From contig JAFEUB010001192.1 in assembly GCA_024529925.1 (NCBI GenBank), forward strand, positions 1-64,000: a DNA stretch of 64,000 bases. Direction: 5' to 3'. Of the stretch, positions 47,045 to 60,238 are shown piece after piece. Each line of letters opens with the position of its first letter. Position 1 is the stretch's first letter. A model generated the notes under the pieces. That model ran no database searches and was not told the origin of the DNA. It worked only from the letters and a program-made list of their open reading frames with translations. The translations under genes were made by a program, and so were the position numbers. The stretch comes from Ophthalmolycus amberensis (Eukaryota > Chordata > Actinopteri > Perciformes > Zoarcidae).

Positions 47045-48297
47045 ACAAATGTGCTGTATGAATGCTGGGAATACACCCAAAGTAAAGGCAAAGGGTTTGG
47101 TTGGACAATCAGTGCAACAGCCAAAGAATACGGGTTAACTGGGTTAGAGTATGGGCCCAATGTAATATGGGGAAATGTTCCTCCGTGGATACTACCAGTG
47201 CACAATGTGGATTTAACACTCATAGAAGAGAGGAAGAAATGGATGGAAAGAAAATTGTATGACATTGGACATCAGACTCAAGTATACATCAATAATAATT
47301 ATTATAACTATATGCAGATTTATACAGATGGATCTAAAGATAACGGGAATGGGCACGTGGGATCAGGGGTATTCATACCAGAATTTAGTGTGACAATATG
47401 CAAACGAATTAATGACAGATTGTCTGTCTTTACAGCTGAAATTATTGCAATAATCTTGGGACTGCAATGGGTAGAAGAGGTCAGGCCTGAGAGAGTGGTC
47501 ATCTGTTCAGATTCTGCTGCAGCTTTAAACAGCCTGAAGACAAAACAAACAATTAGAGAGGATTTAGTGATGGAAATATCTCTGATAATGTTGAGACTTC
47601 AAAGACTGGGAATTAATGTTCAATTTTGCTGGGTTCCTGCTCATGTAGGTGTGGAGGGTAATGAGAGAGCAGATATGATTGCAAAGAGAGCACTAACACT
47701 AAAAGAAGAGGAGATATTGAAAATTCCTTTTGGAAAGGGGGAAGCTAAAGCATTAATAAGAGAGTCAGGACGGGAGTTATGGCAGAAGAAGTGGGACAAC
47801 GATAACAAAGGAAGACATTATTATAACATTCAGAAATCCATAAATGTGAAGACATACAAAGGGAAGTATAGAAGAGAGGAGGTCATAATATCAAGGTTAA
47901 GGTTCGGACATACAGGACTTAACTCAACGCTGTATTTAATGGCAAAAATGGACTCAGATAAGTGCACTATTTGTAATGTTACTGAAGACGTGGAGCATGT
48001 TATCCTGAAATGTCAAAGATACAATTCAGACAGGAACATCTTGAAGCAAAAAATATGTCAGTTGGGACGGAAGTGGAGTTTGGAGGGAGTTCTGGCAGTG
48101 GACGGAGAATGGCGAGAGTGCTGCAGAGCACTGTTGCGATTTCTTAAAGAAACGGGATTAGACCGTAGGATTTAGGTGGAAACAGTGAAGAAAAGGTTAC
48201 CCTGAAACTGCACACTCCGGTACAGTAGGTGGCGGTATGCACCTATACAAGTTGGTTGCGACCCGCTAATCAAATTTAAAGAAGAAGAAGAAGAAGA
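47045..48297 (+). mobile_element. LINE 3' half: RT end, RNase H and zinc domain
   Basis: A 374-residue open frame (47051-48175) begins in the thumb-like end of a reverse transcriptase (LYECWEYTQSKGKGFGWTIS). It has an RNase H domain (IYTDGSKDN, VFTAEIIAIILGLQW, ICSDSAAALNSL, WVPAHVGVEGNERAD) whose D, E, D, D catalytic residues can be seen, then a CTICNVTEDVEHVILKC zinc motif. ACTCCGGTACAGTAGGTGGC and a (GAA)n tail follow. It is 5'-truncated. It is the intact relative of the deleted copies at 14680 and 52817. Confidence 0.88.
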
Positions 48298-48418
48298 TAT
48301 ATCACATATATCACTCTTCAACGTTTGAGTGAAGACAAATCCGTCGGAAAGTCGTCGAGCTATTTGGATTGTTGGCTAATGCTAACTAGCAGCTAAGTTA
48401 AAGCTAAGTAGCAGCAAG

Positions 48419-49431
48419 ATGCCTCCCTTCTCCACGGATGACTACTACAAACTCCTACAGAAGATTGCAGTCTTGGAAACAAAAATCCACCGACTAGAAG
48501 TAAACGTGGCGGTAAATGGACTGTGTGGGAATGATACCACTCTACCATGGACTCAAAACACTGGACAAACGCTAGCTAAGACACAGCTAACTAGCACAAC
48601 CAGGCCTACCAAGAAACAGGAGGAGAGAGCAGATAATGAATCTTCAAATGGTAGTCCTCCCTGGAACTCTCTCGGTGCAAAGCCGAAGAGAAAATATGTG
48701 GGAGGACGACTAACAGGCAGAGCCCAGCGCCTTGAGATTTGTGATGCGACTGGCTGGCCTGCACTAGCACACAGGCAGAACTCCTCCTCAACCCCTGCAC
48801 CCAGATGGACAAAGCCAGGGACAGCTAAGAAAAGTAAAACCTGCAAAACACCTCCACAACAACCAAGCCTACAACTTCAAAACAGATTTGCTCCATTGTC
48901 GCAGGATCCTAAATCTCCATCTGATGACCTGGATAAGCAGCTATCTCCTCAAAGCGGGGTAAGAACTGAGAGTAAATGTGAGAAAGGGCCGCAGGCAAAG
49001 CTAATGACTGGGCCTGAGACTCTGATTGTTGGTGACTATGCTGTAAAAGATGTCAGAAAACTGTGCAGCAAGAACACCAAAATACTCTGCTTTCCGAAAG
49101 ATATGGTCTCTGACATGAGAGACAAAATTCTGGACATCGTAGCTGACTATCCCACAGCGAAAAACATCATCGTGCATACAGGAAGCTGTGATATTGTGAA
49201 ACAACAGTCTGAAGTTCTGAAGCGAGACTTTATTGATCTGTTAAACACAGTCAGCTCTGTCAAGGCTGAGGTGTTCATCAGTGGCCCTCTCCCACCAGTC
49301 AGAGGAGGAGATGAAGGATTCAGCAGGCTGTTTGCACTGAACGAATGGCTGTCAACTGCATGTACTGACCATTCAGTACATTTTATCAACAATTTCTACC
49401 TTTTCTGGGAGCGCAGACATCTTTTTACAGC
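48419..49431 (+). mobile_element. LINE ORF1-like protein with SGNH/GDSL esterase domain, truncated
   Basis: The frame opens at 48419 (MPPFSTDDYYKLLQKIAVLE, a predicted coiled coil). It passes through a basic low-complexity region and then an esterase-like domain: TLIVGDYAVKDVRKL (the GDS serine is replaced by GDY), IIVHTGSCDIVKQQSE and EVFISGPLPPVRGGDE. It is cut at WERRHLF, where unit 2 of the duplication begins, losing the expected C-terminal DGLHP block. The frame reads on to 49738 through unrelated sequence. Such ORF1 proteins are common in fish LINEs. It has probably lost activity. Confidence 0.75.
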
Positions 49432-50757
49432 TGCTCACGAGAAACATCCGCCTCGTATATTTCCAACCAGCACTGACTGTCTCATACTCTTTCGCGTAGT
49501 GCAATCCCCCACTCCCTCTCCCAAGTCAGCGCACCGCCTACACGCAAACACACACACAGACACCGCCAAAATACCTGCACTGTTCCACCCAAGTGGTGCA
49601 GAACCTAAACTTTCTTTGTACCTTTTGTCTCTTTTCACTGAACATTTGATGCCGTTTTCATGTGCAAAGACTCTCTCCCTCTCCCTCTCACTGAGCAGAA
49701 ACGCCGCATACATTAGGATAACCCACTGTAATAAATAAACTTCAGGAGCTGCATCCCTTATCACAGCGGGGTGACAGCGGAGGAAACGCGCACTGATCTT
49801 CACAGCTTATTGGACCCTTACTCACACCGATCCGTAAAATAGGCTCCAGAGAATTTACAGTAAAAACCGGTAGCAGTAAAAGTAACAAGGTGGTTACAAA
49901 TTGGTCTGTCGGTTTTAGTGTCCATCAGCCCTTATACCCTGTTCATAATGGGTGTTATCTGGTGATTTGGAGGCAGGTGCCAAGTAGGTGACAACCAAAC
50001 CATAAATGCCCAGAGGTAGGCAACAAACTAGGTCGCCTTTATGACTGTCATTATACTTCCTCTTGTGTCCTCCTTTTCTGTCCTTGAAAGAGAGAAATGG
50101 AACAAGATCAAAGGTTATATTAAATGCAATTATTGCAATAATTAGGTCTTGTGCGTAAAAAGACGTGCACCTTGAACACGGGAGGTATATATACTGGCTT
50201 CCCTGTACAATAGCATGACATAAACAGAGTAAGTCGGTCAAGAAATAGAGCCTAACATCCGCTTCGACATTCAGAGGGTGATCAAACACAAATTACTTTA
50301 GTGTTTCGCTTCATAATGTGTCCCACTAACTTGGGTGTGAGGGGGAATGTTCTCCAATCACAAAATATAAACATATTAACTTTAAACCAGCAGTTGTAGA
50401 CGAGTTTACATTTTATTTATAATTGTTGATTTCGTTGATGTTTTTTTTTTCTATACATTTGGCAACGTTAGATACATTTAACCAGTCTGTCGGTCAACAA
50501 CAGAAGGTTCGCGATCCTCCACTGCATCACTGGTACCAAGTAGCCGACACTGAATGAACCTCTACTCTGTGGTGTTTGTGTGTGTGAAGCCAAACCAGCT
50601 TTTCCATTTGAGAAAAGAACATTTACCAAAACGTAAACTTGGCGTCTTTTCACAAAAAAAAGATCTTGCACGGACTGGAAAGTTGTCAACAAATACCCAA
50701 TGATCTCCCAAGTGCAACCTCCACGCACATGTAGTGCAGACACAAATATAACAGCAG

Positions 50758-51238
50758 CAGTTGTTGACAATCAATGCCGCCAGTGAACACCCTGCCGAGA
50801 TAAATCCTCCTGAGACCAGTTCACCCTGCGTCGCCACAGCTTACCTGGTGCGTTTACCTGCCCGGGCCGCGTCGGTTTGCTGCGGTGTCACGAAGCGACC
50901 CATCATGCCTCAAACGCAGGAGTCTAATCTCGGGACTCTCAGGGGGCCTGCGGTGTCACTTGGTACCGGCAGTTCCGAACGTGCCCGTCTCCCCCCATGT
51001 ATTACCGGGAGATTACCGGAGCGCTGTCTCTGCTGCTCCCGATTAATCCTGCCCTCGGGGAGAGGTAGCGGCGCGCTGACGTCACTGTATCAATCCATCC
51101 GCAAGCTGTCCACTACACACGCCCCGAGGCATGGACACAAATCCCCTGGAGGCTGCGCGCACACACTCAGACACGCGCGGAGTTTAGTTAGTGTAGGTCA
51201 ACAAACCCCTGATTTTTGTCCCGAAGACAGGTGATAAA
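50758..51238. promoter_or_regulatory. GC-rich block with CRE, unit 2 copy
   Basis: This is nearly identical to 12620-13100, with TGACGTCA conserved at 51077-51084. In this copy tll1 exon 1 is not next to it. Confidence 0.4.
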
Positions 51239-52816
51239 CTTAACCATCAGATTATAAGAGAAAGAAGTTGATTATCGACCTTTATAACAGGAGGAAGCAT
51301 CACCAATTCTCATTTTTTTTAAACCTGCAGGTTGTAACTGTTTCCTCAGCATATCTGGGAGTTTGTTGATGTGAAATTGGCTATGCGTTCCAATACCATT
51401 CTACCATACTATTTAGTGTGCAAGAAAAAGATTTTGTAAGTCCCAACACATATGTCAAATATTACATCAGGTCCCATTTTGCAGCATCCAAGCCAGCATG
51501 CTTTTCTGGCTAGTCTAACCCACAATCCTTCAGGAAGCAGATATATGAGCAAGAGCATCAGGGTGTAAGGTATTAGGTTATTAGGAAGTAGTATGTCCGA
51601 ATCGAATGCATACTACATGCAACTGTACGTCCTTTCTAAGGGCAGCTGCAGTACATAATAAAAGTAAAAATAAAAAGTATGCGATTTCGAACGCAGCTTA
51701 AGAGTCGACAACCATGCCAGCTTCTTTGTAAATCTGTCGCTAAACTAAATGCTAACATCAACACGCTCACATGCTATCATTGACATTGTAGCAAATAATG
51801 TTATGTTTGCAATCTTGGTTACTTTGTAGCATGTAGCATGCTAAGGTTGCAGGTATTTGGTTATAAATTCAAGTCTTTGACAAAATAGACTGAGTTCACA
51901 GAAATACGTGAACTGACCACAAGCTCCTAACAGCATGTTGGCAGCACGGAAACAATGTCAATGGAAAATCAATTAGGATTCTTTGTCATGGCAGACACAA
52001 AAATTAAACGCATGTGAATGGGCAACGCTCAGAGCTACTGATTTAGTACAAACAGTGAGAAAGACTATGGTGGCGGGATGGAGGGAGAGAGGGGAGGTGG
52101 ACGGATCAAACACAGGACTTTATTAAAACAGGATACTAGTCACGTACCAAAGTGTTGTTGAGTTATTGTAAAGTTACGTTTGGGACGTCGTTACTTAGGT
52201 TCCGTACGTATTTTAAGCCCAACTTTGATGTTTTTCTTAAACCTAACTTGTTGCCTAAACCCTAACGTTATTTTTGTTGCCTGAAACTAATTATTTCTAG
52301 GACCAACCATGATGTTTTCCTGAAACTAACTAAGTGGTTTTGTTGTCGAAACCAAACGTTGGTTTTGTTGGCCAAACCTAACGTTATATTGTTTCTGTAG
52401 TGGTGGCACATACCGGTATGTAATATTCATTAACGGTCCACTTACCGAGCTCTGATTGGTCAGTGTGTATTTGAAGAAAATTAATTAAATCACACGTTGC
52501 TGAGGGAGCAGAGGGCCAGAAAATGATCAGAAGGCAATTCATTGGTGATATTTTGCCTTCAATAAATAAATGTTGGAAAACAATCACTTGAGTCGTCTCG
52601 TTCCATGACCCACAACTGTTACATATGGACCAGATGGAAGGTAACTGAAGATAGGAGTAATGATATACTATTTTATTAGTTTAAGGGGCTTTTGTTACCC
52701 ACCAAGTTGCAGCGGAACCGGATGTTCCTCGTAGAACCTGTCTGAATGGACTTTTATCTGTTCACCTTTTCTTCTGGATGGTTCTCCTCTGACTCATCTC
52801 CCGAGTCAAAACCACA
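51239..52816. other. Non-coding sequence, copy of 13101-14660
   Basis: This differs from unit 1 only by scattered substitutions. No gene is recognised. Confidence 0.5.
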
Positions 52817-53593
52817 CCCATTAATGCATTGCTGGTGAAATCCAGGGAACTGCCATTACATGTGAGGAGAACTGAGTTAGCACTATCACACTGGATTAGT
52901 ATTCAGGGTGGACTTAACGGAAATACAGCATCGACTGTCCTGTACAATGGTTGGGAGTACTCGACATTCTCTGGTAAAAGCTTTGGATGGGACATCTTGG
53001 CAGGAAATTTGGAATAATGACAATAAGGGTAGAAATTACAACAAAATTCAGACATCAGTCAGAGTGAGAAGTGATGGAAGTAAAAGTAGAAAAGAAGATG
53101 TTACTTTCAGATTAAGGTTCAGACATACAGGACTCAATGACACATTATACACATCATAAAAAAGACAGAGTGGGATAAATGTGAGATATGCAACTGTAAA
53201 GAAACTGTAGAACATGTGCTGATAGAGTGGAGGAAGTTCAGGGTGGAAAGAGAAAGACTGAAGAACAGAGTGGTACATACAGGAAGGGAGTGGAGCATCA
53301 AAGGACTGTTAGAGACAGGGGACAAACAAGTTCAGCTTAAAAGGGCTTTATTTCATATTTTGAATGAAACGGGTTAAAAAGCCAGAATATAACTGCTATA
53401 TGAAGTTTATTTCTATTTTTTTCATTATATTTATGAATAACATTATTATTGTGTTCAAATGATAACTGTCATAAAGTCATGATGTTACACACTCCGGTCT
53501 AGTAGGTGGCGCCTTAAACATTGGTTTGTAGTCCGCTATTAAAGTGAAAGAAGAAGAAGAAGAAGAAGAAGAAGAAGGAGAAGAAGAGAAGAG
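52817..53593 (+). mobile_element. LINE 3' end, internally deleted (unit 2)
   Basis: This is the same structure as 14680-15456, including the missing RNase H, so the deletion predates the duplication. The (GAA)n tail differs slightly in length and has a GGA interruption. Confidence 0.75.
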
Positions 53594-53870
53594 GAGGACT
53601 CATCTCCTGGTAGCCTATAAAGCTATTGAAGTTATCCGGAGTTCGTATGGAGGAAAACTTTCTGTGGTTTAGTGAAAATGGCTAAACTAGAAATGCGGAG
53701 ATCTTTAGTCAACCGGCGACTAACTGCGACTGATGAAGAGATATTTGGTATGTTTGAAAGTACGATAGCAGAGTACGAGGAGGAACTCTCTCGTTCAAAA
53801 GAGGAGAATAAGCGACAACGGGAACGTCTGGACGCTGTTTTCAACCCGGAAGTCCGGATACAAAGAGCAC

Positions 53871-56329
53871 GTGGGTTCACTTTATTTCTTCTCTCAGTTC
53901 TGTTCATCCTCCGGCTGATGACTTAACGTAGTTTGGAGTGAGACTCTGTTGCAATTCGTCGTTCTCTTCTTCTCCTGATTTAATACCTGCAAACATGTCG
54001 CTTTTCGGCGAAATAAGCCGTTTTGAATCAAAATATATCATCCACGTGAGTGTAGATCCGTAGAGTTTTATTTTGTTTGGGGGGGGGGGTCGTCAACTGG
54101 CCAGCAGCCAGCGTTTCTCAGATTGGAGTGAGACAAGGAGAAAATGTGATGTCGTGATCTTCGCAATAAAACATATTTCGAGTCTTGGCTAATCAGCGTT
54201 AAGATAGTCTACACCGTCTTCATTTCCCTCCGTTAAAGTTTAAGTTCCGTTACCGTTCAGACTTGTTGGGTTAAGTTAACGTCCACTGCATGCGGAACTT
54301 TGTCAACGGCTAACGCTCATCATTATCAAGATTTAGGAGGGAAAAGCGTAACGTGATGAAACATGAATCACGTGTCAGTGTTCCGGTTCAGTACACGCGG
54401 TCACTCATTAACATTAAACTGGAACACCTGCGGTTCTGGTTGCAGTTTTTTTTGTTTAACTTAAAGTAGAATGAGGCGATTTCGTGGTGATAATAACTTG
54501 AAACATGAGGCCCAGATACTGATGAGATGATGAGGTCAAAGAGCTTCAGGAAGAGGATGTTGTGTGTGTAGCGCAGCTTGACGCAGGGTTGAGATGTGAG
54601 TGGAGCTGGGCCTGGATAAAGGTGGAGGTCTAAACAGACGTGAAGAGAAACAGTGGGAGACAGTTATTTGTGTGTGCTGTGCAATGTCTGGTATGTTCTC
54701 TGCAACACAATAATAGGCCCGGTTCTTTGCCGAGGCCATATATGACCTGCAAATGCCTCCTCCTGTGCTCTTTGCCCTATATGTGGATGTTTCATGTTAC
54801 AGCGGCCACCTGTCATCCTACAGAGAACTATTCAGAGAGCATGATAGAAACATTTTTTCCTATTACAATGCTAACAGTTGGCATACCATCCTCCAATGAG
54901 ATGAAGTACAGCAACAAGGGCTCACGTGCTCTCATCACACTGCCAGACACTGTTCACTGTAATGACCACAGCAAGTGTACTTCCGGTCCCAACAGTCCCA
55001 CGTGCTGTTGCTCCCAAAGGCCCTGAAGTAATGAGAGAGCGTTAAGGAGCCTGAACCTTCATGATTTCAATAATTGAACCGAATTGAATGCATATTAATT
55101 GTAAATGGAAGATAGGCCAGAATTATAACGGCTTTACAGTAACAGTGGAAGTTAATATTAAGCCATACAGTAGCAGGGTTAAATGAAAACTAATCACTTT
55201 ATTTTGTATAGGCGATGGTTCTCACTACTGTAGAAATATGCTGGCGGTATTTACAGGCATTAAACGTATAAGTATTGTGAGGAATTTAAGTTTTAAAGCG
55301 CTCCTTGCGATGGATATTATGTGTTACAATATGTTTACTTGTAGAAGGTTTAAACTAAAGGGAGAGTTACTGAATTTGTTGTGCACTGTGAGAGAAACCA
55401 GAGAATTTATGACACCGCCATGAAGTCAGAGAGAGGGGGATGTTGCTGAAGAGTTTCTGAGCACAGCCTTCAAGAAGGGGGGTGAATTGGTCAAGGAAGT
55501 GGCCGACTGAAGTCCGACGGGTTCAGCCAATCACTGAGCTGATCGATGGGCTGAGGAATGAGTAATATGAGACATTTCAGAGACTTTGGAGGGACAAAGA
55601 AACTGAATCCCCGGAGATAATCGGACCTCATCTGGACCATGAGGCGGACACACCAGTCTGTCGTGTGGTGCGGATGGGGCCTCTATTTCATGAAATATTA
55701 CTATTGATAGTGTAATTCAGTTTGTAACTGCATTTGCTTTTTCCTTTACCTTTTTGTTTGAGAAATTTTGAACATAACAGTATTATGTGCGTGTGTGCTC
55801 ATTTGCAATAGTGTTGCGTGTGTCATAGAGCAAAGGTTTGAATCTCCGGGTGAGGCACTCGCGTACAAAGAGGGAGCTCTGACACGCAGGTGGTAGCTTA
55901 AAACTTATAACTAGTTGTGTTGTGAATCGGGTTAGTCGGTGGGATATTGTGATATTGATGCTTGACTTAATAAATTGTAATACTTGTAGATCGTCTACTG
56001 TACCGCCCCCCCCCTCCCCCGTCCCCGCCCCGACAGGGTTTCGGGTGCTTGGCACCTCTTTCACCTCTTATGAGTTTGCAGGTATGCTGATTTGTTCTCT
56101 CAGCTTCTAGATGACAGGAAATATTTCAACTTAAAGTACAAGTGTGTTCTCTTTGATAACACCACATGGATTTGGCAGCTTAAAATGGTTCATATGGTCA
56201 CATAAGTTGATTACATTATTGTATTATCTGGTTCTATTGATACTCTGGAAGTCTAGGTCCAGGACACTATTTGCTCAATTCTAAAATGTCTTTGTAACAC
56301 CTCTGTGTGTGTTTACTGGTTTCCTGCAG
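53871..56329 (+). other. Intron of the zinc-finger paralog
   Basis: This lacks the MITE found in unit 1. From about 55675 to 56215 it carries sequence with no counterpart in unit 1, where a trinucleotide microsatellite lies instead. It includes a C-rich run at 56005-56030. Confidence 0.7.
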
Positions 56330-56403
56330 ACGTCCAGCAGCTGTTGTTGGTTAAAGAAGAGGTTCCCTCTGAGCAGCAGGAGTGGAGCTCCAGTCTGGAC
56401 CAG

Positions 56404-56906
56404 GAGGACCCAGAACCCCCACACATTAAAGAAGAACAGGAGGACCCAGAGCCCCCACACATTAAAGAGGAACAGGAGGACCCAGAACCCCCACACATTA
56501 AAGAGGAACAGGAGGACCCAGAGCCCCCACACATTAAAGACGAACAGGAGGACCCAGAGCCCCCACATATTAAAGAACAGGAGGACCCAGAGCCCCCACA
56601 CATTAAAGAAGAACAGGAGGACCCAGAACCCCCACACATTAAAGAAGAACAGGAGGACCCAGAACCCCCACACATTAAAGAAGAACAGGAGGACCCAGAA
56701 CCCCCACACATTAAAGAAGAACAGGAGGACCCAGAACCCCCACACATTAAAGAAGAACAGGAGGACCCAGAACCCCCACACATTAAAGAAGAACAGGAGG
56801 ACCCAGAACCCCCACACATTAAAGAAGAACAGGAGGACCCAGAGCCCCCACACATTAAAGAAGAACAGGAGGACCCAGAACCCCCACACATTAAAGAAGA
56901 ACAGGA
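56404..56906 (+). repeat. 36-bp coding minisatellite (14 units)
   Basis: These are the same 12-residue units as unit 1. Unit 4 has KDEQ and unit 5 is the shared 33-bp variant, so the array start is homologous and the difference in number arose downstream. Confidence 0.93.
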
Positions 56907-58462
56907 GGAACTCTGCACCAGTCAGGAAGGAGAGCAGCTTCAAGGTCTGGAGGAGGCTGATGTCAAGTTCTCATTCACTCCTGTGAAGAGTGAAGATGAA
57001 GAAGAGGAAGCTCAGTCATCACAGCTTCATCAAAGACAAACTAAACAGATGGAAACAGAAGCTGATGGAGAAGACTGTGGAGGACCAGAACCAGACAGGA
57101 ACTTGGATCCAGGATAGACATCCAGAACCAGATACTGATGAGAAGACTGGAGACTCTTCTGACACTAATGAGGGTGGTGATTGCAAGAAGACCAGAGAAC
57201 CTCAGTCAGGTTTAAACTATTTGAAACCTGATGAAGTCCGTGTCAGTGATTCAAGATGTAACGCTGGTGAAAAACATTTTAGATGCTCTGAGTGTGAGAA
57301 AACATTTGGCAAGGAGACGCTATCTGAAGATACACATGAGAACCCACACAGGAGAAAAACCTTTCAGCTGCTCAGTCTGTAAGAAATCTTTTAACGAATC
57401 GTTCAACATTTACAGAGACACATGAGAACCCACACAGGAGAAAAACCTTTCAGCTGCTCAGTCTGTAAGAAATCTTTTAACGAGCGTTCAAAATTACAGA
57501 TACACATGAGAACCCACACAGGAGAAAAACCTTTCAGCTGCTCAGTCTGTAAGAAATCTTTTAGCCGGCGTTCAAATTTACAGACACACATGAGAACCCA
57601 CACAGGAGAAACACCTTTCAGCTGCTCAGTCTGTAAGAAATCTTTTAGCGACCGTTCAACTTTACAGAAGCACATTAGAACCCACACAGGAGAAACACCT
57701 TTCAGCTGCTCAGTCTGTAAGAAATCTTTTAACGAGCGTTCAAAATTACAGATACACATGAGAACCCACACAGGAGAAAAACCTTTCAGCTGCTCAGTCT
57801 GTAAGAAATCTTTTAGCCAGCGTTCAGATTTACAGAAGCACATGAGAACCCACACAGGAGAAAAACCTTTCAGCTGCTCAGTCTGTAAGAAATCTTTTAG
57901 CCGGCGTTCAAATTTACAGAGCCACATGAGAACCCACACAGGAGAAAAACCTTTCAGCTGCTCAGTCTGTAAGAAATCTTTTAGCCGGCGTTCAACTTTA
58001 CAGAGACACATGAGAACCCACACAGGAGAAAAACCTTTCAGCTGCTCAGTCTGTAAGAAATCTTTTAACGAACGTTCACCTTTACAGAGACACATGAGAA
58101 CCCACACAGGAGAAAAACCTTTCAGCTGCTCAGTCTGTAAGAAATCTTTTAGCCGGCATTCAACTTTACAGAACCACATGAGAACCCACACAGGAGAAAA
58201 ACCTTTCAGCTGCTCAGTCTGTAAGAAATCATTTAAAGATCGTTCAAATTTACAGAGCCACATGAGAACCCACACAGGAGAAACACCTTTCAGCTGCTCA
58301 GTCTGTAAGAAATCTTTTAACGAACGTTCACCTTTACAGAGACACATGAGAACCCACACAGGAGAAAAACCTTTCAGCTGCTCAGTCTGTAAGAAATCTT
58401 TTAGCCGGCGTTCAACTTTACAGACGCACATGAGAACCCACACAGGAAACAATCCCCTTTAG

Positions 58463-60201
58463 CTGTTCTGGTTGCAGTAAAGTTTCCATTTGTGATAAAA
58501 GCTTTCAGCACGAGTCACCTCTGAAGTTACACATGATTAACTGCGGTTCAACTACACTGATTTCAATACAAAAAGTAATTCACTGAATGAGCGCCAACTG
58601 TACAGTTTGAAATAGTTTTGATGATTATATTGATGATTGATTTGATGGTAATGTAAGTTTAAGACGATGGTTTTACCTGCATCTGTGCACAGTATATTGT
58701 ATTTCAAATGATTTCATCAATAAAAAGTAAAAGGTTTGTGTATTTCACTGGTTCATACCGTTTTACAGTAGCACACTTTGTTCGTCAGGATTAAATCCAT
58801 CAGTGACTGGAGTGTGACTCAATAGTTCTTTATCTTACTTGGCAGTTTGCACTCTTTGCTGCTGCCATTCACTGGTATAAAATTGTCATCTTGTCTGACA
58901 CAAACTCATGAAAAGGTCCTTAGAAAAAGCAATCTACAGCATTCTTTGGAGTCACAAACCAACAACAGCCTTCTCTCGATCTATAGTTGCTTCCAGTTGA
59001 TCAACAGGCCGACACGTTCCTGAATGTGTTCACAACTTGTCGATACTTTCTTAGATTGCCGGTGGCTTTTCTTGATCATACCATCGTCTTATCCTAATCA
59101 TTGTGCTCCCCAGGCCTCTTGTTGTTCATGTGTATGAGCACTTTTACCAGCTCAACTTTAGGTAACCATGAAACAGGCCCCACCTTTGACTTTATCACAC
59201 AGCTCCAACACAATATATCAGGATTGGTGCGGCAGCAAAGGGGTTGGACCTGATCACACCCGGCCCTCATTCGTTGTGTTACATAATGCTGTTTGGAAAA
59301 TACTAAATTCCAAAAATAGTGTATAGTCTATAGAGATTAAAACAAAAAATAAAATGTCAGTGAATCAAAAGACATCAAGCTAAGTGATGCAGTAACAATC
59401 AAAGAAAAACAACTCACTTTTTTATGAGGGGAAAAGACAATAGCTCAATCATAGAGTTGGAAATATGTCTTTAATAGTAAATCCCGGTACTTTAACAGGA
59501 CCCTAATTGACTTACTACTGCCATTGTTTCTGTGCCACCAACAAGTAATGCCCTTAAGAGGTTGTGGTCATTTCTCAAATTCCTGTGACGTCACGTTGAA
59601 ACAAACATTTGGCCTGAAAGTGGGTCAACCCTTGACACATTTAAATAACACCCAATACTTGCCTGTTTCAGGTGTATCCCTCATGGTCGTCTTTTATTTC
59701 TTGACTGATCAACTGTATTAAATACACAGTTCGATAAGGGCTGTAACACAATATCCACTTGGAAAAAGTGGTAGTTTGTGTGTTAGTGTTACTACTGTGG
59801 TGGCTGCATGGGCAACCAAACTATAGTTTACCTTCTGGAGATGAATAAAGTGATCTAAAACTAAATAAAACCAAAACATGGGCCAGTGTCTGGAAAAACC
59901 TCAATACAACTTCATGTGTGCGTTTGTGGTCTGGATTTCCCTCCTGAGCAATTGCTAATGAACGCAGCGTTTGGGCCTCTCTAACCACTTACTGTGCCTC
60001 TGTGTGGCTGCCATCCAGGTAATCTATATTCAGCAAAATGCTTCCTTCTTAAATAGGATCCAGCTATTGAGATTAATGCTGTGTGCAGGTATTTGTGTCC
60101 CTATTTAAAGCATTATCGATCAGTGCGACTCTGAAACTCTGTGAAAGTACATCGCCAGCATTCTGACCAAGCACACTGACAACCACCACAACCCCTCCCT
60201 G

Positions 60202-60238
<37 letters not shown>

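Larger units (their letters stand above)
53678..58462 (+). pseudogene. C2H2 zinc-finger paralog, frameshifted, about 14 fingers
   Basis: Exon 1 is 53678-53870 (MAKLEMRRSLVNRRL; three residue changes from unit 1) and ends at GTGGGT. Exon 2 starts at 56330, has 14 EDPEPPHIKEEQ units and is open to an early TAG at 57115-57117, caused by one extra A at 57111. Further single-base insertions lie near 57316-57320, 57398 and 57406, all within 300 bp. From 57422 a clean frame encodes 12 CSVCKKSF fingers; two more fingers lie upstream across the breaks. The stop after TGNNPL and the ninth-finger-like relic are as in unit 1. AATAAA is at 58719. Clustered single-base insertions suggest either pseudogenisation or poor consensus quality. 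If they are errors, this would be a functional paralog with a different finger array. Confidence 0.8.

Noticed and set aside
49432..49738. C-terminal 100 residues of the LINE ORF1 frame
   Set aside because: They are read from tll1-upstream sequence past the duplication breakpoint. The same residues are encoded at 11258-11599 without any LINE, so the fusion is accidental.
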